DNA of 24,023 bases from the NCBI GenBank assembly GCA_900551945.1, contig URYE01000036.1:1-24023 (forward strand), read 5' to 3'. Position numbers and translations under genes: made by a program. How positions within the stretch are numbered: position 1 is the stretch's first letter; each line of letters starts with the position of its first letter. The DNA is from an uncultured Eubacterium sp. Its GTDB lineage: Bacteria; Bacillota; Clostridia; Lachnospirales; Lachnospiraceae. Of the stretch, positions 7,672 through 14,676 are shown one piece after another. The notes beneath the pieces are model-generated. The model did not search any database, was not told the DNA's origin, and saw only the letters and a program-made list of their open reading frames with translations.

Positions 7672-7908
7672 ATGTTTGGAAAAGAAGATACAACTTATAA
7701 TGATATAAGAAGAAAATCACTTATGCAATGGCTTGATGATATGGAGAAGCACGAAGATGTGGCTGTTAGGTGTGGAATTAAGTTAAATAGAGAATATATT
7801 TTACACCTTGAAAATGAACTTGAAAATATGAAAAATCAAGCCAAATTAAGAGATGATTATTTAAAGAAGTTAAAGCAGGAAATAGTTGAGTTAAAAGCTC
7901 AAAATTAA
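7672..7908 (+). CDS. Small predicted coiled-coil protein, function unknown
   Basis: 78 aa, soluble and highly charged. Residues about 44-76 show heptad-like spacing of Leu, Ile and Met (L-E-N-E-L-E-N-M...L-K-K-L-K-Q-E-I-V-E-L), so the C-terminal half is likely a coiled coil and the protein an oligomer. The N-terminal half holds M-Q-W-L-D-D-M-E-K-H-E-D-V-A, possibly a short helical adaptor. There is no signal peptide or membrane segment. AAGGA at 7659-7663 lies 8 bases before the ATG. A near-consensus promoter with a long leader suggests a well-expressed, perhaps leader-regulated gene. I recognise no family. A regulatory or division-related adaptor would be possible, but nothing in the neighbourhood supports a choice. 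Confidence 0.75.
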   Translation: MFGKEDTTYNDIRRKSLMQWLDDMEKHEDVAVRCGIKLNREYILHLENELENMKNQAKLRDDYLKKLKQEIVELKAQN

Positions 7909-8060
7909 TATAAAGCTAACATATTTTCATAAATTAGAATAGAAAAATAACAATAAAAGTATATACAGTTAAGCATTAAGAAATGATTGGGAGATTTTCA
8001 ATTCTAAATATAGATACATTTGTTTATTAAAGATAAAATTTGGAAAGTAAGGTGACGTTT

Positions 8061-9413
8061 GTGCAGACAGAAACTAAGACAAGGGACATGACAACTGGGA
8101 CTATCTGGAAGCATATTATATTTTTTTCAATACCATTGCTGATTGGTAATTTTTTTCAACAACTTTATAATACGGTGGATAGTATAGTTGTTGGTAATTA
8201 TGTAAGCAAGCAGGCGTTGGCGGCGGTTGGCTCGACTGCTCCCGTTATAACTACACTTGTTGGCTTTTTTATGGGAATGTCAACGGGAGCTGGTGTTGTT
8301 ATATCGCATTATTTTGGGGCGCATGACGATAAGAAATTAAAAGAGGCAATACATACAACTATAATGCTTACATTTATACTTTGTATAGCATTTACAATAA
8401 TAGGAATGTCAACGGTTTCTTTTATGGTTAGCTTTATGAAGACTCCTGATGATGTAATTGCAGAAGCTTCAACTTATCTTAGAATATATTTTGCAGGAGT
8501 ATCAGGACTTATGATATATAATATGGGGTCTGGTATTTTAAGGGCAGTTGGTGATTCAAAAAGACCACTTTATTTTTTGTGTGTAACTTCTGTTGTAAAT
8601 ATTGCGCTTGACCTCTTATTTGTGCTTGTATTTGGTATGGGAATTGAAGGCGTTGCCTATGCTACAATTATATCTGAATTTGTTTCAGCCGTATTGATTT
8701 TATGGGTGCTTTTAACAACAAAAGAAGCATATAGACTTAATATAAAGGAGCTTAGAATTTCTGGTGAGATATTAAAGAAGATATGCAAAGTTGGACTTCC
8801 TGCGGGACTTCAAATTGCTGTAACATCATTTTCAAATGTATTTGTACAATCTTATATTAATAGATTTGGTTCGGCTTGTATGGCAGGGTGGACATCGTAT
8901 TCAAAAGTTGACCAGTTTGTAATACTTCCTATGCAAAGTCTTTCAATGTCCGCAACAACATTTGTTGGACAAAATCTTGGTGCGCACAATGATGAGAGAG
9001 CTAATAAGGGAATGAAAACGGCACTTTATATTTCTCTTGGAATAACAGCGGCACTATCTGTATTTTTGAATATTGCAGCAACACCGCTTATAAGAATGTT
9101 TACAGGTGAAGAAGATATACTTGCGTTTGGTAGGACATTTTTACATTTTATGTCACCATTTTATGTATGCTGTTGCTTTAATCAGATACACTCTGGTGCG
9201 TTAAGGGGTGCAGGGGATGCAAATGGTCCAATGATAATTATGCTTGGCTCGTTTGTTGTATTTAGACAGATATATTTGGCAGTTACTTCTTATTTTATAG
9301 GAACGATTTATCCTGTGGCATTTGCATATCCGGCAGGGTGGATTGTATGTAGTATTGTTATGTTTATTTATTATAAGAAAGAACAAAAAAAGAAGCGAAA
9401 GTATATAGTATAA
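8061..9413 (+). CDS. MATE-family efflux transporter (first of a tandem pair)
   Basis: 450 aa, about 12 membrane helices. The N-terminal pattern S-I-P-L-L-I-G-N-F-F-Q-Q-L-Y-N-T-V-D-S-I-V-V-G is the classic first-helix signature of the bacterial MATE family, repeated in degenerate form in the second half (A-G-L-Q-I-A-V-T-S-F-S-N). Such pumps export drugs, metabolites or dyes in exchange for Na+ or H+; the substrate is not predictable. An in-frame TTG at 8040 exists but lacks a ribosome site. AAGGTGA at 8049-8055 lies 5 bases before the GTG at 8061, which I prefer. The second MATE gene lies 162 bases downstream, separated by a degenerate copy of the repeat described below. Confidence 0.92.
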   Translation: MQTETKTRDMTTGTIWKHIIFFSIPLLIGNFFQQLYNTVDSIVVGNYVSKQALAAVGSTAPVITTLVGFFMGMSTGAGVVISHYFGAHDDKKLKEAIHTTIMLTFILCIAFTIIGMSTVSFMVSFMKTPDDVIAEASTYLRIYFAGVSGLMIYNMGSGILRAVGDSKRPLYFLCVTSVVNIALDLLFVLVFGMGIEGVAYATIISEFVSAVLILWVLLTTKEAYRLNIKELRISGEILKKICKVGLPAGLQIAVTSFSNVFVQSYINRFGSACMAGWTSYSKVDQFVILPMQSLSMSATTFVGQNLGAHNDERANKGMKTALYISLGITAALSVFLNIAATPLIRMFTGEEDILAFGRTFLHFMSPFYVCCCFNQIHSGALRGAGDANGPMIIMLGSFVVFRQIYLAVTSYFIGTIYPVAFAYPAGWIVCSIVMFIYYKKEQKKKRKYIV

Positions 9414-9420
9414 AAAATGT

Positions 9421-9540
9421 TGTTAAATTTTATATCTGATTGATAAAACTAAGTATTTTAAGTTGTGTGGTAATCATTGGTTGTATACAGCATAATTAAG
9501 AGCTAATAAGTTTTTAACATATAATATAAAGTTTTTAATA
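9421..9540 (+). repeat. Degenerate third copy of the structured 3' element (junction missing)
   Basis: The right half (about 9485-9530) matches the right half of the copy at 19200-19423 at roughly 40 of 48 bases, including ACAGCA, TTAAGA and ATTTTTA-like blocks and CATATA. The left half (9437-9470) matches TGAT..ATAAAA..TAAGTA..TAAG.TGTG. The internal loop TGAT/ATAT is kept. Outer arms 9423-9427 with 9534-9538 and 9429-9435 with 9524-9530 pair but differ from the other copies. The central three-way junction is replaced by a short loop (about 9471-9484). It lies 8 bases after the first MATE stop codon. Confidence 0.72.
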
Positions 9541-9575
9541 AAGATACAAATATTCAGTAGAAAAGGAAATGGAAA

Positions 9576-10898
9576 ATGGCTAAGGATATGACGGAAGGCA
9601 GGATTACGCCTTTATTATTAGAATTTACAATACCACTTGTGTTAGGTAATTTATTTCAGCTTACATATAATGCGGCGGACTCGATAATTGTTGGTAAGTT
9701 TGTTGGGGCTGACGCATTAGCGGCGGTGGGAACGAGTAATCCTATTGTTACAATGGCTATTTTGTTTATAAATGGTTTGTGCATGGGTGCGTCGGTTATT
9801 ATGGGTAATCTTTTTGGAGCTAAGGATTATAAGACTTTGAAAAGAGAAATAAGTACAACTATGATTGCAGGTCTTATATTTTCGCTCGTATTTTCAGCAG
9901 TTTGTGTAATTGGTGCGCCATTGATATTTAATGTAATACATACGCCTGATGAGATTAAACCACTGGGAATTACTTATTTGAGAATTATATTTTGCGGTCA
10001 AGTGTTTACATTTATTTATAACTTTTATTCGTCAACATTAAGGGCTATGGGAGATAGTAAGAACCCGTTGTATTTTCTTATTTTAAGTAGTGTGTTAAAT
10101 GTTGTTGGTGATTTGTTCTTTGTTATATGTCTTAAATGGGATATAGCAGGCTGTGCTATAAGTACTGTGCTTAGTGAAGCCCTTTGTTGTATTTTCTGTG
10201 GCATATATATAAAGAAGAAAGTCAAGTTGTTATGTCTTGGAAAAGAGTGGTTTGTATTTGATAAGAGTCTTGTTAAAAAGACTATAAGTTATGGTTGGGT
10301 TACAGCGGTGCAACAAGCTATTATACCACTTGGTAAGGTGGTTATGCAGTCTATGGTTAATACTATGGGAACAAGCGCAATTGCGGCAATTGCGGCTGTA
10401 AATAGAATTGATGACTTTGCATATACACCACAGCAAAATATTGGTCATGCAACTACGGCATTTATGGCACAAAATGACGGTGCAAAGAAGATGGATAGAG
10501 TTAAAAAGGGCTTTAAGGAGGGTATGGTGCTTGAGATTATTTATGGCTTTGGGATTATGGCAGTCTGCTTTATATTTTCAAGACCTATTATGAGAATGTT
10601 TACTGACCATGAAGATGTTATTGCACAAGGAGTTACTTATCTTAAGTTAATTTCACTTATGTATGTAATGCCTGGTATTACTAATGGAATACAGGGATTT
10701 TTTAGGGGCATGGGTGAAATGAAGATTACTTTGCTTTCTAGTACAGTTAATATTGTTACTAGATGTATTGGAGCGGCTATTCTTATATTTGGCTTTGGTA
10801 TGAATATTGAAGCTGTTCCGTGGGGACAGTTTATTGGCTGGGTTTGTATGCTTATTGTAGAAGTTCCGATAATACTGAGATGGTGGAAGAAGTTGTAG
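9576..10898 (+). CDS. MATE-family efflux transporter (second of a tandem pair)
   Basis: 440 aa, about 12 membrane helices. The N-terminus M-T-E-G-R-I-T-P-L-L-L-E-F-T-I-P-L-V-L-G-N-L-F-Q-L-T-Y-N-A-A-D-S-I-I-V-G is typical of the family. It is clearly paralogous to the upstream gene but well diverged, so the pair is an old duplication or two independent members. Tandem MATE genes in some bacteria work as heteromers, but that is speculative here. AAAGGAA at 9562-9568 sets the ATG. The stop codon at 10896-10898 is followed after two bases by a full copy of the structured element, which forms the whole 3' region up to the convergent kinase gene. Confidence 0.92.
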   Translation: MAKDMTEGRITPLLLEFTIPLVLGNLFQLTYNAADSIIVGKFVGADALAAVGTSNPIVTMAILFINGLCMGASVIMGNLFGAKDYKTLKREISTTMIAGLIFSLVFSAVCVIGAPLIFNVIHTPDEIKPLGITYLRIIFCGQVFTFIYNFYSSTLRAMGDSKNPLYFLILSSVLNVVGDLFFVICLKWDIAGCAISTVLSEALCCIFCGIYIKKKVKLLCLGKEWFVFDKSLVKKTISYGWVTAVQQAIIPLGKVVMQSMVNTMGTSAIAAIAAVNRIDDFAYTPQQNIGHATTAFMAQNDGAKKMDRVKKGFKEGMVLEIIYGFGIMAVCFIFSRPIMRMFTDHEDVIAQGVTYLKLISLMYVMPGITNGIQGFFRGMGEMKITLLSSTVNIVTRCIGAAILIFGFGMNIEAVPWGQFIGWVCMLIVEVPIILRWWKKL

Positions 10899-10900
10899 GA

Positions 10901-11163
10901 AGAAATGTAATTGAGAAGGCAGTAAAAAAACAGGCGTGATATTTTATAGTTGATTAATCAAAGTTAAGTAGTTCTAAGATGTGCTAATTTATGTATTAAA
11001 AACGAACGTGAACGCAATCAATGTGACATCGTGTCACTGATTGCTTGCCCCGACGTCGTGTCGGGGCATCACTGTTTTTGGTATAGCACAACTAAGAACT
11101 ACTAAACTTTGACAATATACTATAAAATATCACACCTGTTTTTTACTTCTTATTTACATTTCT
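10901..11163 (+). repeat. Structured 3' element, full copy 1 (candidate ncRNA)
   Basis: One large imperfect inverted repeat filling the gap between convergent genes. Outer stem: 10921-10950 with 11119-11147 (one C-A mismatch, one extra A), extended by matching blocks at 10901-10910 and 11154-11163. Then an internal loop TGAT/ATAT and a middle stem at 10964-10985 with 11085-11106 carrying three A-A mismatches. A three-way junction closes with GTGA (11008-11011) and TCAC (11069-11072) and holds hairpin 1 at 11014-11044 (loop ATCGT) and hairpin 2 at 11047-11067 (loop GTCGT). Both strands end in T runs after the outer stem, so it could also terminate both genes. Confidence 0.85.
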
Positions 11164-11198
11164 ATGGTAGGGAGATTTAATGGTTCATGTTTTATTGT

Positions 11199-12206
11199 TT
11201 AACGTTGTACTTCGTTGCCTGCTGTGGAGAAGGCTAGTTTGTTTACTTCGTCTACTGTTACTAGGTTGAAGTCACCGCTTACTGTGTGTTTTAAGCAGCT
11301 TGCGGCATTGGAGAATTCTACTGTCTTTTGTGGGTCGAAGTTGTTAATAAGACTGTAGATTATACCTGCGCAGTATGCGTCGCCTGCTCCGATGTAGTCA
11401 AGTATGTGCATAAAGTATTCTTTGCTGTAATAAGCCTTGCCTTCTGTGTATACCATAGATTGAAGCTTGAATGTTGTAATTGATGTTTCTGTTCTCCATA
11501 CAGAAGCTACCATTTTAAATGGGAACTTTTTAAGAAGTTCCTTTGCTATGTACTGGTTCTTTTCTTCATCGCCCGCATTAGCTGGGTCGATTTCAAATAT
11601 TCCTACTGCATCATCTTCATTTGCAATACAAATATCAACATAAGGGCAAATCTTTGACATAACTTCGTTCGCCTTAGCACTTGACCAGAGCTTACCTCTG
11701 TAATTAAGGTCACAGCTTACTGTCATTCCCTTTTCATGTGCTTTTTTACAAGCTTCAATGCAGATTTCGGCAAGTTCATCACTCAATGCAGGAGTAATTC
11801 CTGAAAAATGAAACCAAGTAGCACCGTCAAATATGTCGTCCCAGTCAAAGTCGCTTCTAGTAGCAAGAGCCATAGCAGAACCTGTTCTATTATAAATTAC
11901 ATTAGAAGGACGTTGGCTAGTCTTCTTTTCAAGAAAGTAAATACCAATTTCTTCTCCACCACGCACAATCTTACTTGTATCTACACCATATTGACGTACA
12001 GAGTTAATAGCACTCTGACCAATAGTGTGTGCGGGAAGTTTAGTTACATATCTACAGTCAACGCCAAAGTTAGCAAGTGATACGGCAGTATTGGCTTCAC
12101 CGCCACCGTAAACTGCTTCAAAAGCATGACATTGAGTAAATCGTTCGTTGTTTTCAGGAGAAAGTCTTAACATTATTTCTCCAAAAGTAATAATTTTGTC
12201 CTTCAT
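11199..12206 (-). CDS. PfkB-family sugar kinase, probable 2-keto-3-deoxygluconate kinase
   Basis: 335 aa ribokinase-fold enzyme. G-G-G-E-A-N-T at 34-40 is the substrate-binding signature seen in KDG kinases, and D-Y-I-G-A-G-D-A-Y-C-A-G carries the anion hole and catalytic base Asp276. Expected reaction: ATP-dependent phosphorylation of 2-keto-3-deoxygluconate to KDPG in the cytosol, in uronate or pectin catabolism. Fructokinase or another sugar kinase cannot be excluded. GAGG is placed 7 bases before the ATG (minus strand). The gene stands alone, with no KDPG aldolase or uronate isomerase in view. A 20-base palindrome overlaps its promoter, which suggests repression by a sugar-responsive regulator encoded elsewhere. 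Confidence 0.85.
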   Translation of the reverse strand: MKDKIITFGEIMLRLSPENNERFTQCHAFEAVYGGGEANTAVSLANFGVDCRYVTKLPAHTIGQSAINSVRQYGVDTSKIVRGGEEIGIYFLEKKTSQRPSNVIYNRTGSAMALATRSDFDWDDIFDGATWFHFSGITPALSDELAEICIEACKKAHEKGMTVSCDLNYRGKLWSSAKANEVMSKICPYVDICIANEDDAVGIFEIDPANAGDEEKNQYIAKELLKKFPFKMVASVWRTETSITTFKLQSMVYTEGKAYYSKEYFMHILDYIGAGDAYCAGIIYSLINNFDPQKTVEFSNAASCLKHTVSGDFNLVTVDEVNKLAFSTAGNEVQR

Positions 12207-12233
12207 AATTGTACCTCACTTATATAAAACCCT

Positions 12234-12262
12234 AATATATTTTTGTCACATAATTGTGACAA
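12234..12262 (-). promoter_or_regulatory. Promoter and palindromic operator of the KDG-kinase gene
   Basis: On the minus strand, TTGTCA (12257-12262), a 17-base spacer and TATATT (12234-12239) form a sigma-A promoter 28 bases before the start codon. The palindrome at 12243-12262, TTGTCAC-6-GTGACAA with perfect 7-base arms, covers the -35 box and most of the spacer. That position is typical of a repressor site. Confidence 0.7.
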
Positions 12263-12415
12263 TTATTGCGAATTTATGACATTTTATAAAGAATATAGAC
12301 ATAATTCGTAATGATATAAATATAGCACGATAAAGTATGGTAATCAATGGTAAAAATATAATGGTTAAATTTAACCTTTTTTACTACCTTTTTGGCATAT
12401 AGTATCTTCAAAAGT

Positions 12416-12444
12416 TGCTAAAATATAATATTTTATGATATAAT
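12416..12444 (+). promoter_or_regulatory. Promoter of the 12473-16716 gene run
   Basis: TTGCTA at 12416-12421, a 17-base spacer and TATAAT at 12439-12444. Upstream, a perfect 14-base palindrome GGTTAAATTTAACC (12363-12376) is flanked by GGTAAAAA and TTTTTTAC-like arms and may be an operator for either divergent gene. Confidence 0.7.
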
Positions 12445-12472
12445 ACTACCAAATATAAGAAGGGGGAGTTAA

Positions 12473-12787
12473 ATGAGAATAGGGGCTATGGCGTGTTATA
12501 TTGTAGCTCTAATATTTTATATAATATCAATTATTTTAGTGATAAAAAAAGAAAATGCAGGTATTTTGATAAAAATTTTTAGCATATTACATGGGAAAGA
12601 AAAGTCTAGATATAATAATGCGGCAATGGCATTAGACATAAGAGTTAATACACAAATGTGGGCGACATTATTTTTATTTGGTGGCGTGATGTGTAACTCT
12701 GTAAGTCAATGGATTGCAATTGCGATATTTATTATATGGTTTTATCTTGTTTTAAAAAAGCTGAGGTCAAATAAAAAAGATAATTAG
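12473..12787 (+). CDS. Small membrane protein, possibly DUF3784-like
   Basis: 104 aa with three likely membrane helices (about 5-24, 62-76 and 78-95) and a short charged segment, H-G-K-E-K-S-R-Y-N-N-A-A, between the first and second. The layout and the K-E-K-x-R-Y-N stretch resemble the DUF3784 group of small Firmicute membrane proteins, but the match is by eye only. The ribosome site is very strong (AGGGGGAG at 12461-12468), and a good promoter precedes it. It lies 26 bases upstream of the dihydrouridine synthase gene and is probably co-transcribed. Function unknown. Confidence 0.75.
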   Translation: MRIGAMACYIVALIFYIISIILVIKKENAGILIKIFSILHGKEKSRYNNAAMALDIRVNTQMWATLFLFGGVMCNSVSQWIAIAIFIIWFYLVLKKLRSNKKDN

Positions 12788-12813
12788 AAAAATATAAAAT
12801 ATGGAGATTTGTT

Positions 12814-13842
12814 TTGAAGATTTATTTTGCCCCACTAGAGGGAATAACAGGTTATATTTATAGAAGGGCGTATGATGAGTGCTATGGAAAGGGAAAGATT
12901 GACAAATATTTTATTCCATTTATAGCACCTAATAAGAATGGTAGTTTTACAAGCATGAATATGAACAATATTTCACCTGATAATAATATTGGAATTAATG
13001 CTATACCACAGGTGCTTACTTCTAATGCACAGCAATTTATAGATACTGCTATTATGTTAAAAGATATGGGATATACGCAAATTAATCTTAATCTTGGTTG
13101 TCCATCACCTACAGTAGTCACTAAGGGTAAGGGCGCTGGTTTTCTTTCTGATACAGACAAGCTCAATTCTTTTTTTGAGAATGTTTTTTCTAGTGGTTTA
13201 TTTCAAGAAGATAATAATAATGTAGGTAAACTTAGTCTATCTGTTAAGACAAGAATTGGTGTCAATGATGTTAATGAAGTGTATGAGCTTTTTAAAGTTT
13301 ATAATAACTTTTATTTTGATGAGATTATAGTTCACCCACGAATACTAAAGGAGTACTATAAAGGTTTACCACATATTGATATCTACAAAGAGCTTATAAC
13401 ATTAAGTAAGAACAGACTTTGTTATAATTCTGACATTTTCACTAAAAATGATTATATTAAGTTTATTAATGAATTTAGCGAAGAACAGTCAATTATGCTT
13501 GGTAGAGGATTAATTGCTGACCCAGCATTTATTGACGTTATTAGCCACATAAAATGTGATAGTAATAATGAGTACGAAAGAGATATTAACTTTGATATGA
13601 CACGCCTTAAGAAGTTTCACAATATACTTTTAGAAGATTATTCGCAAGTTATGTCTGGTGATATAAATGTACTTCATAAGATGAAAGAATTGTGGTTTTA
13701 TATGGCAAAAACATTTTGTGACTGTGAAAAGCCTTTAAAGCAGATTAAGAAGTCTAAAAATATGGCTGATTATAAAGCTGCGGTTGATATGATATTTTCA
13801 AAAGGCAAACTTTGTGAAAAAGAACATATAACATTTGGATAA
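12814..13842 (+). CDS. tRNA-dihydrouridine synthase (Dus family)
   Basis: 342 aa, FMN-dependent TIM-barrel enzyme that reduces uridines in the tRNA D-loop. Motifs: A-P-L-E-G-I-T near the N-terminus (FMN binding), N-L-G-C-P-S-P with catalytic Cys96, K-T-R-I-G, the barrel-strand motif here I-V-H-P-R instead of the usual V-H-G-R, and L-G-R-G-L-I-A-D-P-A-F. It starts at TTG with GGAG at 12803-12806, seven bases upstream. The sequence is somewhat shorter and more divergent than DusB, so it may be one of the extra Dus-like paralogues of Clostridia with a narrower target. Its last bases overlap an upstream extension of the next reading frame, but I place that gene's start further down. Confidence 0.9.
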   Translation: MKIYFAPLEGITGYIYRRAYDECYGKGKIDKYFIPFIAPNKNGSFTSMNMNNISPDNNIGINAIPQVLTSNAQQFIDTAIMLKDMGYTQINLNLGCPSPTVVTKGKGAGFLSDTDKLNSFFENVFSSGLFQEDNNNVGKLSLSVKTRIGVNDVNEVYELFKVYNNFYFDEIIVHPRILKEYYKGLPHIDIYKELITLSKNRLCYNSDIFTKNDYIKFINEFSEEQSIMLGRGLIADPAFIDVISHIKCDSNNEYERDINFDMTRLKKFHNILLEDYSQVMSGDINVLHKMKELWFYMAKTFCDCEKPLKQIKKSKNMADYKAAVDMIFSKGKLCEKEHITFG

Positions 13843-13894
13843 AGCAACTAACTTTAGTATTAAGCTAAATAGTTTCGGTAGAAATGAGGCATAT

Positions 13895-14590
13895 ATGGGT
13901 AAATTAAATAAAAAGTATGTAATAGTTATTGTGTTTCTAATAGCATTAATAGGTAGTTTATTTACATTTGCTTATTTTAAAAATAAAAGTAAGCAGTATG
14001 ATTTTAAAAAACATATTGATGAAACGGCTATAACGGTTGAGAATAAGAATATTTCTTTAAAACAAACATTTTATTATATTAAAGACGTTGAAGATAATAT
14101 AAATGCTATGGCTTTAACATATAACAAAGATGACCCTAATGAATTTTGGAATACTCATTACAGTGCTGGCTTAGATAGTGTATTTATAAGAGATTATGCT
14201 AAAACGACAGCTATAAATGAGTGTATATATGATTATATTATGGAAATAGAAGCTATTAATAATGGAGTATCGCTTACAAAAGAAGAAGAAAATACACAAG
14301 AAAGCTCTGCAAAGAGTTATTATGATAGCATTGATAAAGGTGTAATTGAAAAAACAGGAGTAACCCTTGATATAATAACTGACAGTTTTAAGAGAAGAAC
14401 GCTAGTACAAAAATATGTACAGTTGGCGATTAAAAGTATTAAGGAAAATGGATATTCTGGAGATGATTTGCTTGCACAACTTTCATATAGTGGTGAGTAC
14501 TATAAACAGAATATATTAAGCAAATATATGGTTTCTAAAAATGACAATATGTGGAATAGTATAGTATTTGGTAAGCTAACAAGTTTATAG
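13895..14590 (+). CDS. Membrane-anchored protein with SurA/foldase-like domain, no PPIase domain seen
   Basis: 231 aa. A single hydrophobic segment (about 7-27) after K-L-N-K-K makes it a type II anchored or secreted protein. The extracellular part has the outline of SurA-type peptide-binding domains: a V-x-N-K-x-I-S-L-K-Q start, then an N-E-F-W patch, a helical region and E-A-I-N-N-G-V-S-L-T-K-E-E. No parvulin PPIase domain follows, so if it is a chaperone it acts by holding only. The reading frame is open back to a TTG at 13835 overlapping the Dus gene, but GAGG at 13886-13889 lies 5 bases before the ATG at 13895, and the signal segment then sits properly at the N-terminus. The family assignment is by pattern only. 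Confidence 0.6.
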   Translation: MGKLNKKYVIVIVFLIALIGSLFTFAYFKNKSKQYDFKKHIDETAITVENKNISLKQTFYYIKDVEDNINAMALTYNKDDPNEFWNTHYSAGLDSVFIRDYAKTTAINECIYDYIMEIEAINNGVSLTKEEENTQESSAKSYYDSIDKGVIEKTGVTLDIITDSFKRRTLVQKYVQLAIKSIKENGYSGDDLLAQLSYSGEYYKQNILSKYMVSKNDNMWNSIVFGKLTSL

Positions 14591-14676
14591 TATTATATAA
14601 CACGATTGTTAGGTTAATTATGATAAATGTTTTTTAAGCTTATAATATGAGAAAGGCATGGGGGAAAGTTTATATT

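Noticed and set aside
9414..9575. Promoter for the second MATE gene at TATAAT 9520-9525
   Set aside because: No acceptable -35 box 16-18 bases upstream, and the bases belong to the degenerate repeat.
10901..11163. Retron, group II intron or TnpB guide RNA as identity of the repeat
   Set aside because: No reverse transcriptase is in the window, no domain-V-like hairpin of group II introns is recognisable, and the only tnpB lies more than 3.9 kb away with its right end outside the window.
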